A program made the position numbers and the translations under genes. Shown piece by piece: positions 30,573 through 39,520 of a stretch of 64,000 bases of DNA. This DNA is from Aeromicrobium sp. (lineage in GTDB: Bacteria > Actinomycetota > Actinomycetes > Propionibacteriales > Nocardioidaceae), in assembly GCF_023146395.1 (NCBI RefSeq), contig NZ_JAGLCD010000001.1, forward strand, positions 124,001 through 188,000, read 5' to 3'. The first letter of the stretch is position 1; each line of letters begins with the position of its first letter. A model generated the notes under the pieces. That model was not told the origin of the DNA and did not search any database. It saw only the letters and a list, made by a program, of their open reading frames with translations.

Positions 30573-31672
30573 CCAGACCGGCTCATGGAGCGTCTCGCGC
30601 GGTGCGTGAGTACGTCAACGACACGGTCGTGCGATGGCGCAGCGGCACCCGGGAGGGGCAGCTCACGGTGCTGGCCGCGATCGTGGGGGTCGACGTGGCG
30701 TTCCTGGCGATCTCGCTCTACGACTACAACCGGATGCCGATCAGCGGCTTCTACGTGCCGCTGCTCCTCGGGATGCTCCTGCTGCGGTTCTGGCCGCTCG
30801 TCACGCTGGTCTCGATCACGACCGTGTTCGGAGCGATCACGGTCGTCGCCCAAGGCCCGCTCACGACCGCGCGCACCACCTCGATCCTGCTCATGGTGTG
30901 CTCGATCAGCCTGATCCTCTACCAGGCCAGCCGCCAGCGGTCCGGTCTCCCGGGTCCGCTGGGGCAGGCCATGCTGGTCGACCTCCGCGACCGGCTGCAG
31001 TCCCAGAGCACGATCCCGGACCTCCCGACGGGCTGGCGCAGCCAGTCGGCCATGAAGACAGCCAGCGGCATCAACTTCGCCGGCGACTTCCTCGTCGCCA
31101 ACCTCTCGAAGGACCAGCGCCGGCTCGAGATGGTGCTGGTCGACGTCTGCGGCAAGGGCGTCGGGGCGGGGTCGCAGTCGTTGCAGTTCGCCGGTGCTCT
31201 CGGCGGGCTGATCGGCGCGCTCCCGCCCGTCGGGCTGTTCGGAGCCGCGAACGACTTCCTGCTCCGCCAGCGCTGGGACGACGGCTTCGCGACCGCCGTT
31301 CACGTGCTGGTCGACCTGGAGTCGGGGGAGTACTCGATCCTGAACGCGGGCCACCCACCCGCGATGCGGTGGGACGCGGTGGCCGGGGAGTGGGTCATCG
31401 ACGGGGCGCGCGGTCTGGCGCTCGGCATCGACGAGCGCCCGGAGTTCCACCAGACCACGGGCCGGCTCGACCACGGGGACGCCCTGATGTTCTACACCGA
31501 CGGCGTCGTCGAGTCGCGCACGCGCGACATCGGCGCCGGGATCGAGTGGCTGCGGGAGGTCGCACGTCCGATCGCCGCCGCGGGGCTGGACAACGCTCCG
31601 CGGCGCCTGCTTGCGCTCGTCGCGGAGGGCGGCGACGACCGGGCCGTCCTGATCATCGAGCGCCGCGCCTGA
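30569..31672 (+). CDS. SpoIIE/PP2C-type serine phosphatase, membrane-anchored
   Basis: AGDFLVANLSKDQRRLEMVLVDVCGKGVGAG, ILNAGHPPAMRW, ALMFYTDGVVESR. Confidence 0.9.
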   Translation: MTRPAHGASRAVREYVNDTVVRWRSGTREGQLTVLAAIVGVDVAFLAISLYDYNRMPISGFYVPLLLGMLLLRFWPLVTLVSITTVFGAITVVAQGPLTTARTTSILLMVCSISLILYQASRQRSGLPGPLGQAMLVDLRDRLQSQSTIPDLPTGWRSQSAMKTASGINFAGDFLVANLSKDQRRLEMVLVDVCGKGVGAGSQSLQFAGALGGLIGALPPVGLFGAANDFLLRQRWDDGFATAVHVLVDLESGEYSILNAGHPPAMRWDAVAGEWVIDGARGLALGIDERPEFHQTTGRLDHGDALMFYTDGVVESRTRDIGAGIEWLREVARPIAAAGLDNAPRRLLALVAEGGDDRAVLIIERRA

Positions 31673-31739
31673 GCGCGGCCAGGGGGTGACCCTCCCCGGC
31701 CGTAGACTGCGCGGACCGATCGATGGGGGAGACGCGCGC

Positions 31740-31904
31740 ATGGCACGCCGGTGGATCGAGGACGACCCGTGGGACGAGGTCGACGGGTCCCTGCCCGAGC
31801 CCTCCGAGGAGTCGCGCGCGCCCGGAGTTGCCGTCGTGCTGGGTCTCGGCTCCGTGGTCTCGGCGCTGGCGGCGGTCGTCGCCGTGCTGGCGCTGATCAG
31901 CTAG
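31740..31904 (+). CDS. Small hypothetical membrane protein
   Basis: MARRWIEDDPWDEVDGSLPEPSEESRAPGVAVVLGLGSVVSALAAVVAVLALIS; 54 aa with one TM segment. Confidence 0.55.
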   Translation: MARRWIEDDPWDEVDGSLPEPSEESRAPGVAVVLGLGSVVSALAAVVAVLALIS

Positions 31905-31968
31905 GGCGCACAGGACTCGGTCGCGTCCGGAGGCTGTGGCATCATGGGGGCGCCGCGCGAGCGGCATC

Positions 31969-32041
31969 GCGGACGTAGCTCAATGGCTAGAGTCTCTGCC
32001 TTCCAAGCAGAATGTTGCGGGTTCGAGTCCCGTCGTCCGCT
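31969..32041 (+). tRNA. tRNA-Gly (anticodon TCC); CCA encoded to 32044
   Basis: GCGGACG/CGTCCGC acceptor, CTGC-CTTCCAA-GCAG anticodon arm, GGTTCGAGTCC T-arm. Confidence 0.95.
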
Positions 32042-32330
32042 CCACGGGACCGCATCGGCGGAGGCCGGCGCAGAAAAGACTGCAGGTACGCCCGATCGGT
32101 GCGAAACTGGCCACGAAGGGCCGTTGCTCGACCAGACGTGAATGCGTCGTCCTGCTCGCTCTCGCCATTGCTGGGCTTCGGGAGGAAGCGCAGGCACGCT
32201 CACCGCGACCTTGGCCGATCACCCGTCCTGGCCGTTGCGGAGTGGTCCGCCAACCGCGAAGCCTTTCGCCGGCACGGACGATCAGAAGCCGCGACCCTTC
32301 TTCGCCTGGTCGTGAGAATCGACCAGCATC

Positions 32331-33398
32331 ATGTTCCGTCCTCCCCGTTCCGTGCGCCGGGAAAACCGTCGTGACCTGCGCCGCCCCCGACTGCTCATCG
32401 GTGCGGCCCTCGTGGCCGCCCTGTGCTGGACCGGCGCGCCGGGCGCGTACGCCGCGGACCCGGAGATCGACCTGCAGTCGGCCGGTGCGTTCTCCGTGCT
32501 CGCCGGATCCGGTGTGACCAACACCGGTGACACGCGCCTGGCGCAGAGCATCGGCTCGCACGAGACACCGACCATCACGACCGACACACCGTTCACCTTC
32601 ACCGCCCCGGGCGCGACGAACCATGCCGGCGACGCGGTCACCCAGCTGGCGAAGGCCGATCTGCTCACGGCGTACAACGCGGCCGCTGGCGCGCTGCCGC
32701 CGACCGCGATCCCGCAGGAGCTCGTGCGGACCGAGCCCTACCTGCCCGGGATCTACGCCGTCGAGAGCAGCATGCTGCTGAGCGGGGCGATCACCCTGGA
32801 CGGCGGCGGCCGGTCGGACGGCGTCTTCGTCTTCCAGGTGCCGAGCTCGCTGACGACGGCGTCGAACTCCGTCGTGCTCTTCGTCAACGGGGCGCAGCCC
32901 TGCAACGTCTACTGGCAGATCGGCAGCTCCGCGACCTTCGGTTCCGGGACCGTGTTCGTGGGCAACGTCCTGGCCGACACCAGCATCACCGCCAACACCA
33001 ACGCGACCTTCCAGGGTCGTCTTCTGGCGAGCAACGGGGCCGTGACCCTCGACACCAACACCATCACGGTACCCGCGTGTCAGGTCGACGGCGACGGCGA
33101 CGGTGACGGGGATGGCGAGGGCGACGGGGATGGCGATGGTGACAGCGACGGCGAGGGCGGCGGAGGCACGACCGACCCCGGCAGCGGCACGCCGTCCGGC
33201 CCGGGCACCGTGACCCCAGGCTCGGGTGACGGCGGCGCAGGCGTGGGTGGCGGCGCGGGCTCCGGCTCCGGCACGCCGCCCGGCGCGTCGCAGCTCCCGG
33301 CGACCGGAGGACCGGCCGTCACCCTGCTGGCAGCCGGCGCGCTCGCCCTCGTCGGCGGGGGGCTGCTCCTGCAGCGGTTCCGGGGACGAGCAGCCTAG
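32331..33398 (+). CDS. Secreted ice-binding-like (DUF3494) protein with LPXTG-type sorting signal
   Basis: Signal peptide to GAYA; IDLQSAGAFSVLAGSGVTNTGDT...LPGIYAVESSMLLSGAITLDGGGRSDGVFVFQVPSSLTTASNSVVLFVNGAQPCNVYWQIGSSATFGSGTVFVGNVLADTSI; C-terminal LPATGG-TM-RFRGRAA. Confidence 0.9.
   Translation: MFRPPRSVRRENRRDLRRPRLLIGAALVAALCWTGAPGAYAADPEIDLQSAGAFSVLAGSGVTNTGDTRLAQSIGSHETPTITTDTPFTFTAPGATNHAGDAVTQLAKADLLTAYNAAAGALPPTAIPQELVRTEPYLPGIYAVESSMLLSGAITLDGGGRSDGVFVFQVPSSLTTASNSVVLFVNGAQPCNVYWQIGSSATFGSGTVFVGNVLADTSITANTNATFQGRLLASNGAVTLDTNTITVPACQVDGDGDGDGDGEGDGDGDGDSDGEGGGGTTDPGSGTPSGPGTVTPGSGDGGAGVGGGAGSGSGTPPGASQLPATGGPAVTLLAAGALALVGGGLLLQRFRGRAA
33088..33170 (+). repeat. Low-complexity (GAC/GAT-GGC) repeat encoding (DG)n linker
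   Basis: Protein GDGDGDGDGEGDGDGDGDSDGEGGGG. Confidence 0.8.
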
Positions 33399-33433
33399 GG
33401 CGTCAGCGGTCGGTCTAGACTCGGCCGCTGTCA

Positions 33434-33507
33434 CGGGATGTAGCGCAGCTTGGTAGCGCATCCGCTTTGGGAGCGGAGGGTCGCAGGTTCAAATCCTGTC
33501 ATCCCGA
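33434..33507 (+). tRNA. tRNA-Pro (anticodon TGG)
   Basis: CGGGATG/CATCCCG acceptor, CCGC-TTTGGGA-GCGG anticodon arm, CAGG-TTCAAAT-CCTG T-arm. Confidence 0.95.
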
Positions 33508-33658
33508 CTCACCGGATCGCCGGGGGGATTTGAGGAGGAGGCGCGCCAGCGCCGACGGGGTCCTGTCATCCCGACTCACCGGATCGCCGGGGGGATTTGA
33601 GGAGGAGGCGCGCCAGCGCCGACGGGGTCCTGTCATCCCGACTCGCCGGATCGCCGGG
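33494..33658 (+). repeat. 67-bp tandem direct repeat beginning in the 3' end of tRNA-Pro
   Basis: Units start 33494, 33561, 33628 (exactly 67 bp apart); first two identical, third truncated to ~31 bp with one mismatch; each starts TCCTGTCATCCCGACT. Confidence 0.93.
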
Positions 33659-33700
33659 TCGTCTGCCCCGGATTTGTGCAGGAACTCGGCTGTTCTGACC

Positions 33701-33756
33701 GTTCCCGGCCGAATTCGTGCACGAATCGGGTGGGAACGAATCGGGCCCGAATCGGG
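33701..33756. repeat. Palindrome plus CGAATCGGG iterons upstream of phoD-like gene
   Basis: ATTCGTGCACGAAT (33713-33726) within larger GTTCCC...GGGAAC inverted repeat; CGAATCGGG at 33722, 33737, 33748. Confidence 0.6.
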
Positions 33757-33854
33757 CACGTCGTCCGGGCGCGACCTCGACTCTTGAGGATCCGGTCGAG
33801 TGACGTTCACCTGGGCGGCACCGCGGCGTCCGCCGGTGCTGGAGCAATGGGGGT

Positions 33855-35492
33855 GTGCAGCGGTTCGAGGCGCCGACACGTCGCCAGGTCCTGATCGGCG
33901 GCATGAGCCTTGCCGCGGTCGCCGGGGTCGTGGGGCCCGCAGCGTTCCCCTCACCCGCGACGGGCTACCGCCACCACCGCTTCCAGCACGGGGTCGCGTC
34001 GGGAGACCCGCTGCCTGACGGGGTCGTGTTGTGGACCCGCGTGACCCCGTCGATCGAGGCGGTGCCCGGCTCCGGACTGGGGGATCCGGCGGAGGTGTAC
34101 TGGGAGGTCGCGGCCGACGAGGGCCTGCGCGAGGTCGTCGCCTCCGGCACGGTCACGACGGACCCGGCCAGCGACCACACGGTCAAGATCGACGTCACGG
34201 GCCTGCTCCCCGGACTCACCTACTTCTACCGGTTCCGCAGCGGTCCCGACAGCTCGATGGTGGGTCGCACCCGCACGGCGCCGGCGCAGCACGCGGCCGG
34301 TGGTGCTCTGCGGTTCGGGGTCGTGTCCTGCGCGAACTGGCAGGCCGGGTGGTTCAGCGCCTACCGGCACCTCGCTGAGACCGACGACCTCGACGCCGTG
34401 ATCCATCTGGGCGACTACCTGTACGAGTACGAGCGTGGCAAGTACTCGTACGGCTACGACTGGGTCGACGTGCGCGCTCACGAACCGCCGCACGAGACCG
34501 TCACCCTGGCCGACTACCGCACGCGTCACGCCCAGTACAAGACCGATCCGGACCTGCAGGCGCTGCACGCGCTCGTGCCGTTCATCGTGACGTGGGACGA
34601 CCACGAGGTCGCCGACGGCTGGTTCCCGGGCGGTGCGTTCGAGCACCAGGCCGACGAGGGCAGCTTCGCCGAGCGCCTGGAAGCTGCCCAGCGGGCCTAC
34701 GACGAGTGGATGCCCGTGCGCCTGGGCGGCACCGCCGTGGTCGGCGACGGCACGCGGATCTACCGCCGGATCCGGTTCGGTGCCCTCGTCGACCTGATGA
34801 TGCTGGACCTGCGGGGGTATCGCGACGAGCGGGTCGACCACGACGACCCCGCGCTGACGGCCGACGACCGCCAGCTCACGGGAGCCGAGCAGCTCGCCTG
34901 GCTCGCGGGCGAGCTGGCGACCTCGCCGGCACGGTGGAAGCTCATCGGCAACCCGGTCATGGTCGCGCCGATGCTGATGCCGCAGCGCCCCCGCGGACAA
35001 CAGCTCGCGCTCGTCACCACGACCGACCCGATGTCGTGGGGCCCCGCGGAGCCGAACACCGACACGTGGGACGGCTACCCCGCGCAGCGTCGCGCCCTCC
35101 TGCAGCACATCGAGGACCGCGGGATCGACGACGTCGTGTTCCTCAGTGGTGACGTGCACACCGCGTGGGCCAACGAGATCCGGGGATCCGACGGCGCCCC
35201 GGTCGCGGCCGAGTTCGTGTGCGCGTCGGTCACGAGCAACAACGTCGACGACTACATGGGGACGGCCCCACGGTCGGTGTCGGTCGCGATGGAGGAGGCG
35301 ATCATGGACCTCAACCCGCACGTCCGCTTCGTCAACCTCGACGACCACGGGTACTGCGTGCTCGAGGTCGACGAGGCGGGGGCGCGGATGGAGTGGTGGG
35401 CGGTCAGCGACCGCGCCGACCCGGACGCCTCGACCCGGCGGCTGGCGACGCGGACCCTTCGGTCCGGATCCTCGCGGATCCAGACGGTCTGA
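33855..35492 (+). CDS. PhoD-type alkaline phosphatase with Tat-like signal
   Basis: TRRQVLIGGMSLAAVAG; FQHGVASGDPLPDGVVLWTRVTP; FLSGDVHTAWANEI. Confidence 0.94.
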   Translation: MQRFEAPTRRQVLIGGMSLAAVAGVVGPAAFPSPATGYRHHRFQHGVASGDPLPDGVVLWTRVTPSIEAVPGSGLGDPAEVYWEVAADEGLREVVASGTVTTDPASDHTVKIDVTGLLPGLTYFYRFRSGPDSSMVGRTRTAPAQHAAGGALRFGVVSCANWQAGWFSAYRHLAETDDLDAVIHLGDYLYEYERGKYSYGYDWVDVRAHEPPHETVTLADYRTRHAQYKTDPDLQALHALVPFIVTWDDHEVADGWFPGGAFEHQADEGSFAERLEAAQRAYDEWMPVRLGGTAVVGDGTRIYRRIRFGALVDLMMLDLRGYRDERVDHDDPALTADDRQLTGAEQLAWLAGELATSPARWKLIGNPVMVAPMLMPQRPRGQQLALVTTTDPMSWGPAEPNTDTWDGYPAQRRALLQHIEDRGIDDVVFLSGDVHTAWANEIRGSDGAPVAAEFVCASVTSNNVDDYMGTAPRSVSVAMEEAIMDLNPHVRFVNLDDHGYCVLEVDEAGARMEWWAVSDRADPDASTRRLATRTLRSGSSRIQTV

Positions 35493-35652
35493 CCCTGGTG
35501 CGCCTGGCGCCGTGCTCCGCGACCTGCGTGCGGGGCCGTGCCCGCGAACCCGTAGACTCGCCACCGGCCCGCGTGAGGTTTTCCGCGGGCCCGGCTGTTC
35601 ATGCAGCCCCGCGTCACCTACCGCACAGTCGTCCACCGCAGGAGTCATCCAC

Positions 35653-37023
35653 GTGAAGAGCACCACCGAGAACCTGAGCCCCACCCGGGTCAAGCTCACC
35701 ATCGAGGTGCCGTTCGACGAGTTCAAGCCCGCTCTCGACAAGGCCTACAAGTCCATCGGCTCGCAGATCCAGGTGCCGGGATTCCGTCGCGGCAAGGTGC
35801 CTGCGGCCGTCGTCGACCAGCGGGTCGGGCGAGGTGTGGTGCTCGACGAGGCGATCAACGCCGCCCTGCCGGACTGGTACCGGGAGGCCCTGCTGGAGAC
35901 CGACCTGCAGCCGCTCGGCCAGCCCGAGATCGACCTGACGAAGTTCGCCGACGGTGAGGACATCGAGATCACCGCCGAGGTCGACGTGCGTCCCGAGGTC
36001 GAGCTGCCCGATCTGACCTCGGTCGAGGTCGAGGTCACGGCGATCGAGGTCGGCGACAGCGACGTCGACGAGCAGCTCGAGGCGCTGCGCGAGCGCTTCG
36101 CGACCTACACCGGGGTGGAGCGCGCCGCGGCGAAGGGTGACCAGGTCACGCTGAGCCTGGCGGCCGCGCACAAGGACGGCACCGTCATCGAGGACGCCAC
36201 CGCGGAGGACCTTCCCTACCGGGTCGGCGGCAGCGAGATGCTCGACGGTCTCGACGAGGCCGTCACGGGCCTCGAGCCCGGGAGCACCGCGACGTTCGCC
36301 ACGACCCTCGTCGGGGGCGAGCTCAAGGACACCGAGGTTGACGTCACCGTCACGGTGACCGAGGTCAAGCAGACCGAGCTCCCCGAGCTCGACGAGGAGT
36401 TCGTCCAGATGGCGTCGGAGTTCGACACCCTCGAGGAGCTCCGGGCCGACCTGCGCGAGCGCATCACGCGCGGCAAGCGCATGGAGCAGGCCGCCGAGGC
36501 GCGCGACCTGGTCCTCGACGAGCTGCTGAGCAAGGTCGAGGTCCCGCTGCCGGAGACGCTCGTGGCCGAGGAGCTCGCCGCCCGGCGTCAGCAGATCGAG
36601 CAGCAGCTCGCCTTCTCCGGTGTCGCGTTCGAGCAGTACCTCGACGACCAGGAGCAGACGGCCGACGAGTTCGAGGCGGAGCTCGAGAAGTCCGTCCACG
36701 ACTCGATCGTGTCGCAGTTCATCCTCGACCAGATCGTCAAGACCGACGAGATCGGTCTCGACGACAACGAGCTGACGCAGCACATCATGCGCCGCGCCCA
36801 GCAGTCGGGGGAGGACCCGAACTCCTACATCCAGCACATCATGGAGCACAACCACGTGCCGGAGATGGTCAGCGAGGTGCTGCGCGGCAAGGCGCTCGCC
36901 TCGCTCGTCGAGGGCGCCACGGTCAAGGACTCGACCGGGGCCGAGATCGACCTCGCCTCGCTCCAGGCCGACGGCTCGCTCAAGAGCGAGACCGCCGAGG
37001 ACGACGCGTCCGACCAGGACTGA
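35653..37023 (+). CDS. tig: Trigger factor
   Basis: GTG at 35653; STTENLSPTRVKLTIEVPFDEFKPALDKAYKSIGSQIQVPGFRRGKVP. Confidence 0.96.
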   Translation: MKSTTENLSPTRVKLTIEVPFDEFKPALDKAYKSIGSQIQVPGFRRGKVPAAVVDQRVGRGVVLDEAINAALPDWYREALLETDLQPLGQPEIDLTKFADGEDIEITAEVDVRPEVELPDLTSVEVEVTAIEVGDSDVDEQLEALRERFATYTGVERAAAKGDQVTLSLAAAHKDGTVIEDATAEDLPYRVGGSEMLDGLDEAVTGLEPGSTATFATTLVGGELKDTEVDVTVTVTEVKQTELPELDEEFVQMASEFDTLEELRADLRERITRGKRMEQAAEARDLVLDELLSKVEVPLPETLVAEELAARRQQIEQQLAFSGVAFEQYLDDQEQTADEFEAELEKSVHDSIVSQFILDQIVKTDEIGLDDNELTQHIMRRAQQSGEDPNSYIQHIMEHNHVPEMVSEVLRGKALASLVEGATVKDSTGAEIDLASLQADGSLKSETAEDDASDQD

Positions 37024-37090
37024 GCTCACACCTGCACCACGCCGGCGGGCGAGTCATCGCTGGGCGGGCCACGGACTGAGCACGGCAGAC

Positions 37091-37154
37091 CGTGACATGG
37101 CGCGGGAGATCTCCCGTGCCATGTCACGCGTTACGGAGTGAGCTCCGTAACGCG
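37091..37154. repeat. Composite double hairpin, copy 3 (order H1-H2)
   Basis: H1 CGTGACATGGCGCGGGAGA-TCTCCCGTGCCATGTCACG (37091-37128); H2 CGCGTTACGGAGT-ga-GCTCCGTAACGCG (37127-37154). Confidence 0.85.
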
Positions 37155-37239
37155 CGGCGGTCGGCGGAGGTGGCCCGTGACCAACGACGCGTCCGTCTCG
37201 TCTTGGCATCGCGTGGTGCGAGTTGTCACACTGAGTGAC

Positions 37240-38493
37240 ATGCCCACCGATCCCGCCCGGACCACCGATGTCGCGGCGCTCGCGCTCGAGTACGGCGACC
37301 GGCTCCTGGTGGGTACCGTGCGCGACGTGCACCGCGCGGTGGCGGAGCGGGCGTTCCGCGCCACCCGGATCGTGGGTGGTCGTGTCCCCGAGTCGCTGCA
37401 CGATGCCGTGGCCACGTCGATCTACGGCGCCATCAGCGGCGTGCTGCGGGTCTCCAGCGGCTCGGTCCGCGCGCTGTCCGCACGCGGGGTGGGCCGCCCT
37501 GTCGAGTCGACGCGCCTCGGTCGCGGGGTCGTGGCCGCGGTCAACGGGATGGTCGGCGACGAGCTGCGACGCCTGGACGACCCGCAGGCCATCACGATGG
37601 CGGTCCGTGTCGACGGTGCCGACGTCCCCGTCACGGGCTGGCCGCTCGCGGAGGCCTTCCGCGACGCCACGAGCCACATCGTGCTGTTCCTGCACGGCCT
37701 GTGCGAGGACGACGAGTCGTGGAACCAGGGCCGGCGCGCCCACGGCACGTCCTACGCCGAGCGGGTGGGCGCCGAGACCGACGGCACCCCGGTGTTCGTG
37801 CGGTACAACACGGGACTGCACATCTCCGAGAACGGCAAGCACCTCGACGCCCTGCTGCGTCAGCTGGTCGAGTCCTGGCCGGTGCGGGTCACGCGCGTGA
37901 CCCTCGTGGGTCACTCGATGGGCGGCCTCGTCGCCCGTGCGGCCACCAACCACGCCACGGCCACGGGTGGCACGTGGACGGGGCTGGTCCGTGACGTGGT
38001 CTGCCTCGGCACGCCCCACTCCGGCGCGGTGCTGGAGAAGGCCGTTCACGCCGGCTCGCGGGTGCTGCGCTTCCTGCCCGAGTCGCGACCGTTCGGCCAC
38101 CTCCTCGACACCCGCTCGGCCGGCATCGTCGACCTGCGGCACGGCTACATCAGCGCCGACGAGTGGGAGGGGCAGGACCTCACGGCGCGCTGGGGCCTGG
38201 ACCGCATCGCGGCGGCGCCGCTCGCCCACGCCGAGTACCACTTCGTGGTGGCCACGATGGGCGCGACCCAGAAGCACCCGCTGAGCGCGGTGCTGGGCGA
38301 TCTGCTGGTGCACTTCTCGTCGGCCGCGGGCATCGGACGCAGCGGCCCGATCGTCGACGGCGCGAGGTTCGAGTACATCCCGAGCGCGCACCACTTCGCG
38401 CTGCTCAACCACCCGCAGGTGGGCGACTGGCTCGTGACCTGGATCAAGGCATCGGGTCGCGAACGGCGCGCGATCGTGGCCGGCGAGGCCTGA
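37240..38493 (+). CDS. Alpha/beta hydrolase (lipase/PGAP1-like)
   Basis: IVLFLHGLCEDDESWNQG, VTLVGHSMGGLVARAA; ATG 37240. Confidence 0.85.
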   Translation: MPTDPARTTDVAALALEYGDRLLVGTVRDVHRAVAERAFRATRIVGGRVPESLHDAVATSIYGAISGVLRVSSGSVRALSARGVGRPVESTRLGRGVVAAVNGMVGDELRRLDDPQAITMAVRVDGADVPVTGWPLAEAFRDATSHIVLFLHGLCEDDESWNQGRRAHGTSYAERVGAETDGTPVFVRYNTGLHISENGKHLDALLRQLVESWPVRVTRVTLVGHSMGGLVARAATNHATATGGTWTGLVRDVVCLGTPHSGAVLEKAVHAGSRVLRFLPESRPFGHLLDTRSAGIVDLRHGYISADEWEGQDLTARWGLDRIAAAPLAHAEYHFVVATMGATQKHPLSAVLGDLLVHFSSAAGIGRSGPIVDGARFEYIPSAHHFALLNHPQVGDWLVTWIKASGRERRAIVAGEA

Positions 38494-38500
38494 GCGTCCG

Positions 38501-38515
38501 CATACCGCTGGTATG
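38501..38515. promoter_or_regulatory. Palindrome CATACC-GCT-GGTATG upstream of SRPBCC pair
   Basis: Perfect 6-bp arms, ~29 nt before ATG 38544, overlapping predicted -35 region. Confidence 0.5.
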
Positions 38516-38543
38516 TGAGGCCGGATTCGAGTAGGTTCCGGAC

Positions 38544-39023
38544 ATGGTCAACCGTGACATCATCACTGACAGCATCGAGATCGCCGCACCGCCAGCCGTG
38601 GTCTGGGCCCTCGTCTCCGACCTGAAGCGCATGGGGGAGTGGAGCCCGCAGTGCCGGCGCATGATCGTGCGCGGCGGCGAGGTCGCGCAGGGAACCCGCA
38701 CGATCAACATCAACCGGCAGGGCTGGAAGGTGTGGCCCACGCGGTCCTACGTCAAGGTCTTCGAGCCCGAGCGCACGCTCGCCCTGAAGATCGCCGAGAA
38801 CGGCACGATCTGGACCTACGAGCTGGAGCCCGTCGCGGGCGGCACGCGCCTGACCGAGTCGCGCACCGCACCGAACGGCGTGTCGAGCCTCTCGAACTTC
38901 CTGAGCAAGCGCGTCCTCGGCGGCACGGAGAACTTCGAGGCCGAGCTCGAGCGCGGCATCCAGGACACCCTGGCCCGCATCAAGCACGAGGCCGAGAAGA
39001 CGCACGCGGGCCGGTCCGCCTGA
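38544..39023 (+). CDS. SRPBCC family protein
   Basis: DSIEIAAPPAVVWALVSDLKRMGEWSPQCRR. Confidence 0.9.
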   Translation: MVNRDIITDSIEIAAPPAVVWALVSDLKRMGEWSPQCRRMIVRGGEVAQGTRTININRQGWKVWPTRSYVKVFEPERTLALKIAENGTIWTYELEPVAGGTRLTESRTAPNGVSSLSNFLSKRVLGGTENFEAELERGIQDTLARIKHEAEKTHAGRSA

Positions 39024-39496
39024 TGGCTCGCGCGCACGTGGCGCCGCTCGTCGCCTCGATCGACATCGCCGCGACTCCCGCGCAGGTGTGGAGCCTGCTG
39101 GAGGACCAGCGCCGCATGAACGAGTGGAGCGACGAGACCTGGAAGCAGGCCTTCCTCGGATCGCCGCTGCGGGCCGGCACCGTCAGCCTCAACCTCAACA
39201 AGCGCAAGGCCGCGATCTGGCCGACCGTGAGCCGCTACCGGGAGGTCGTGCCCGGGCGGCGTCTCGCCTTCCAGGTCATCGGCCCGGGCGCCACGTGGAG
39301 CTACGACCTGCAGCCGAACGACGACGGCGGCACGGTCGTCACCGAGACCCGGGTGCTCAAGAATCACCGGGCCACGATCGCCTCGGTCGTCACGGCAAAC
39401 CTCATGCTCGGCGGGCTCGCGAGTCACGAGGCCGAGATCCTGGCCGGCATGCGCGCCACCCTGGAGCGCATCAAGGCCGAGGTCGAGGGCCGCTGA
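39023..39496 (+). CDS. SRPBCC family protein (tandem paralogue)
   Basis: ASIDIAATPAQVWSLLEDQRRMNEWSDETWK; overlaps preceding stop. Confidence 0.9.
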   Translation: MARAHVAPLVASIDIAATPAQVWSLLEDQRRMNEWSDETWKQAFLGSPLRAGTVSLNLNKRKAAIWPTVSRYREVVPGRRLAFQVIGPGATWSYDLQPNDDGGTVVTETRVLKNHRATIASVVTANLMLGGLASHEAEILAGMRATLERIKAEVEGR

Positions 39497-39520
39497 GCCG
39501 AGCCCGCCCGCGGTGGGCCT

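Noticed and set aside
31936-32517. 193-aa ORF overlapping tRNA-Gly
   Set aside because: Runs through a tRNA gene and into the ice-binding gene in the wrong frame.
33494-33658. CRISPR-like array
   Set aside because: Contiguous 67-bp tandem units anchored on a tRNA end; no spacers and no cas genes.
33467-33787. ORF over tRNA-Pro 3' repeats
   Set aside because: Starts inside the tRNA and merely translates the 67-bp tandem array; similar open frames on the opposite strand.
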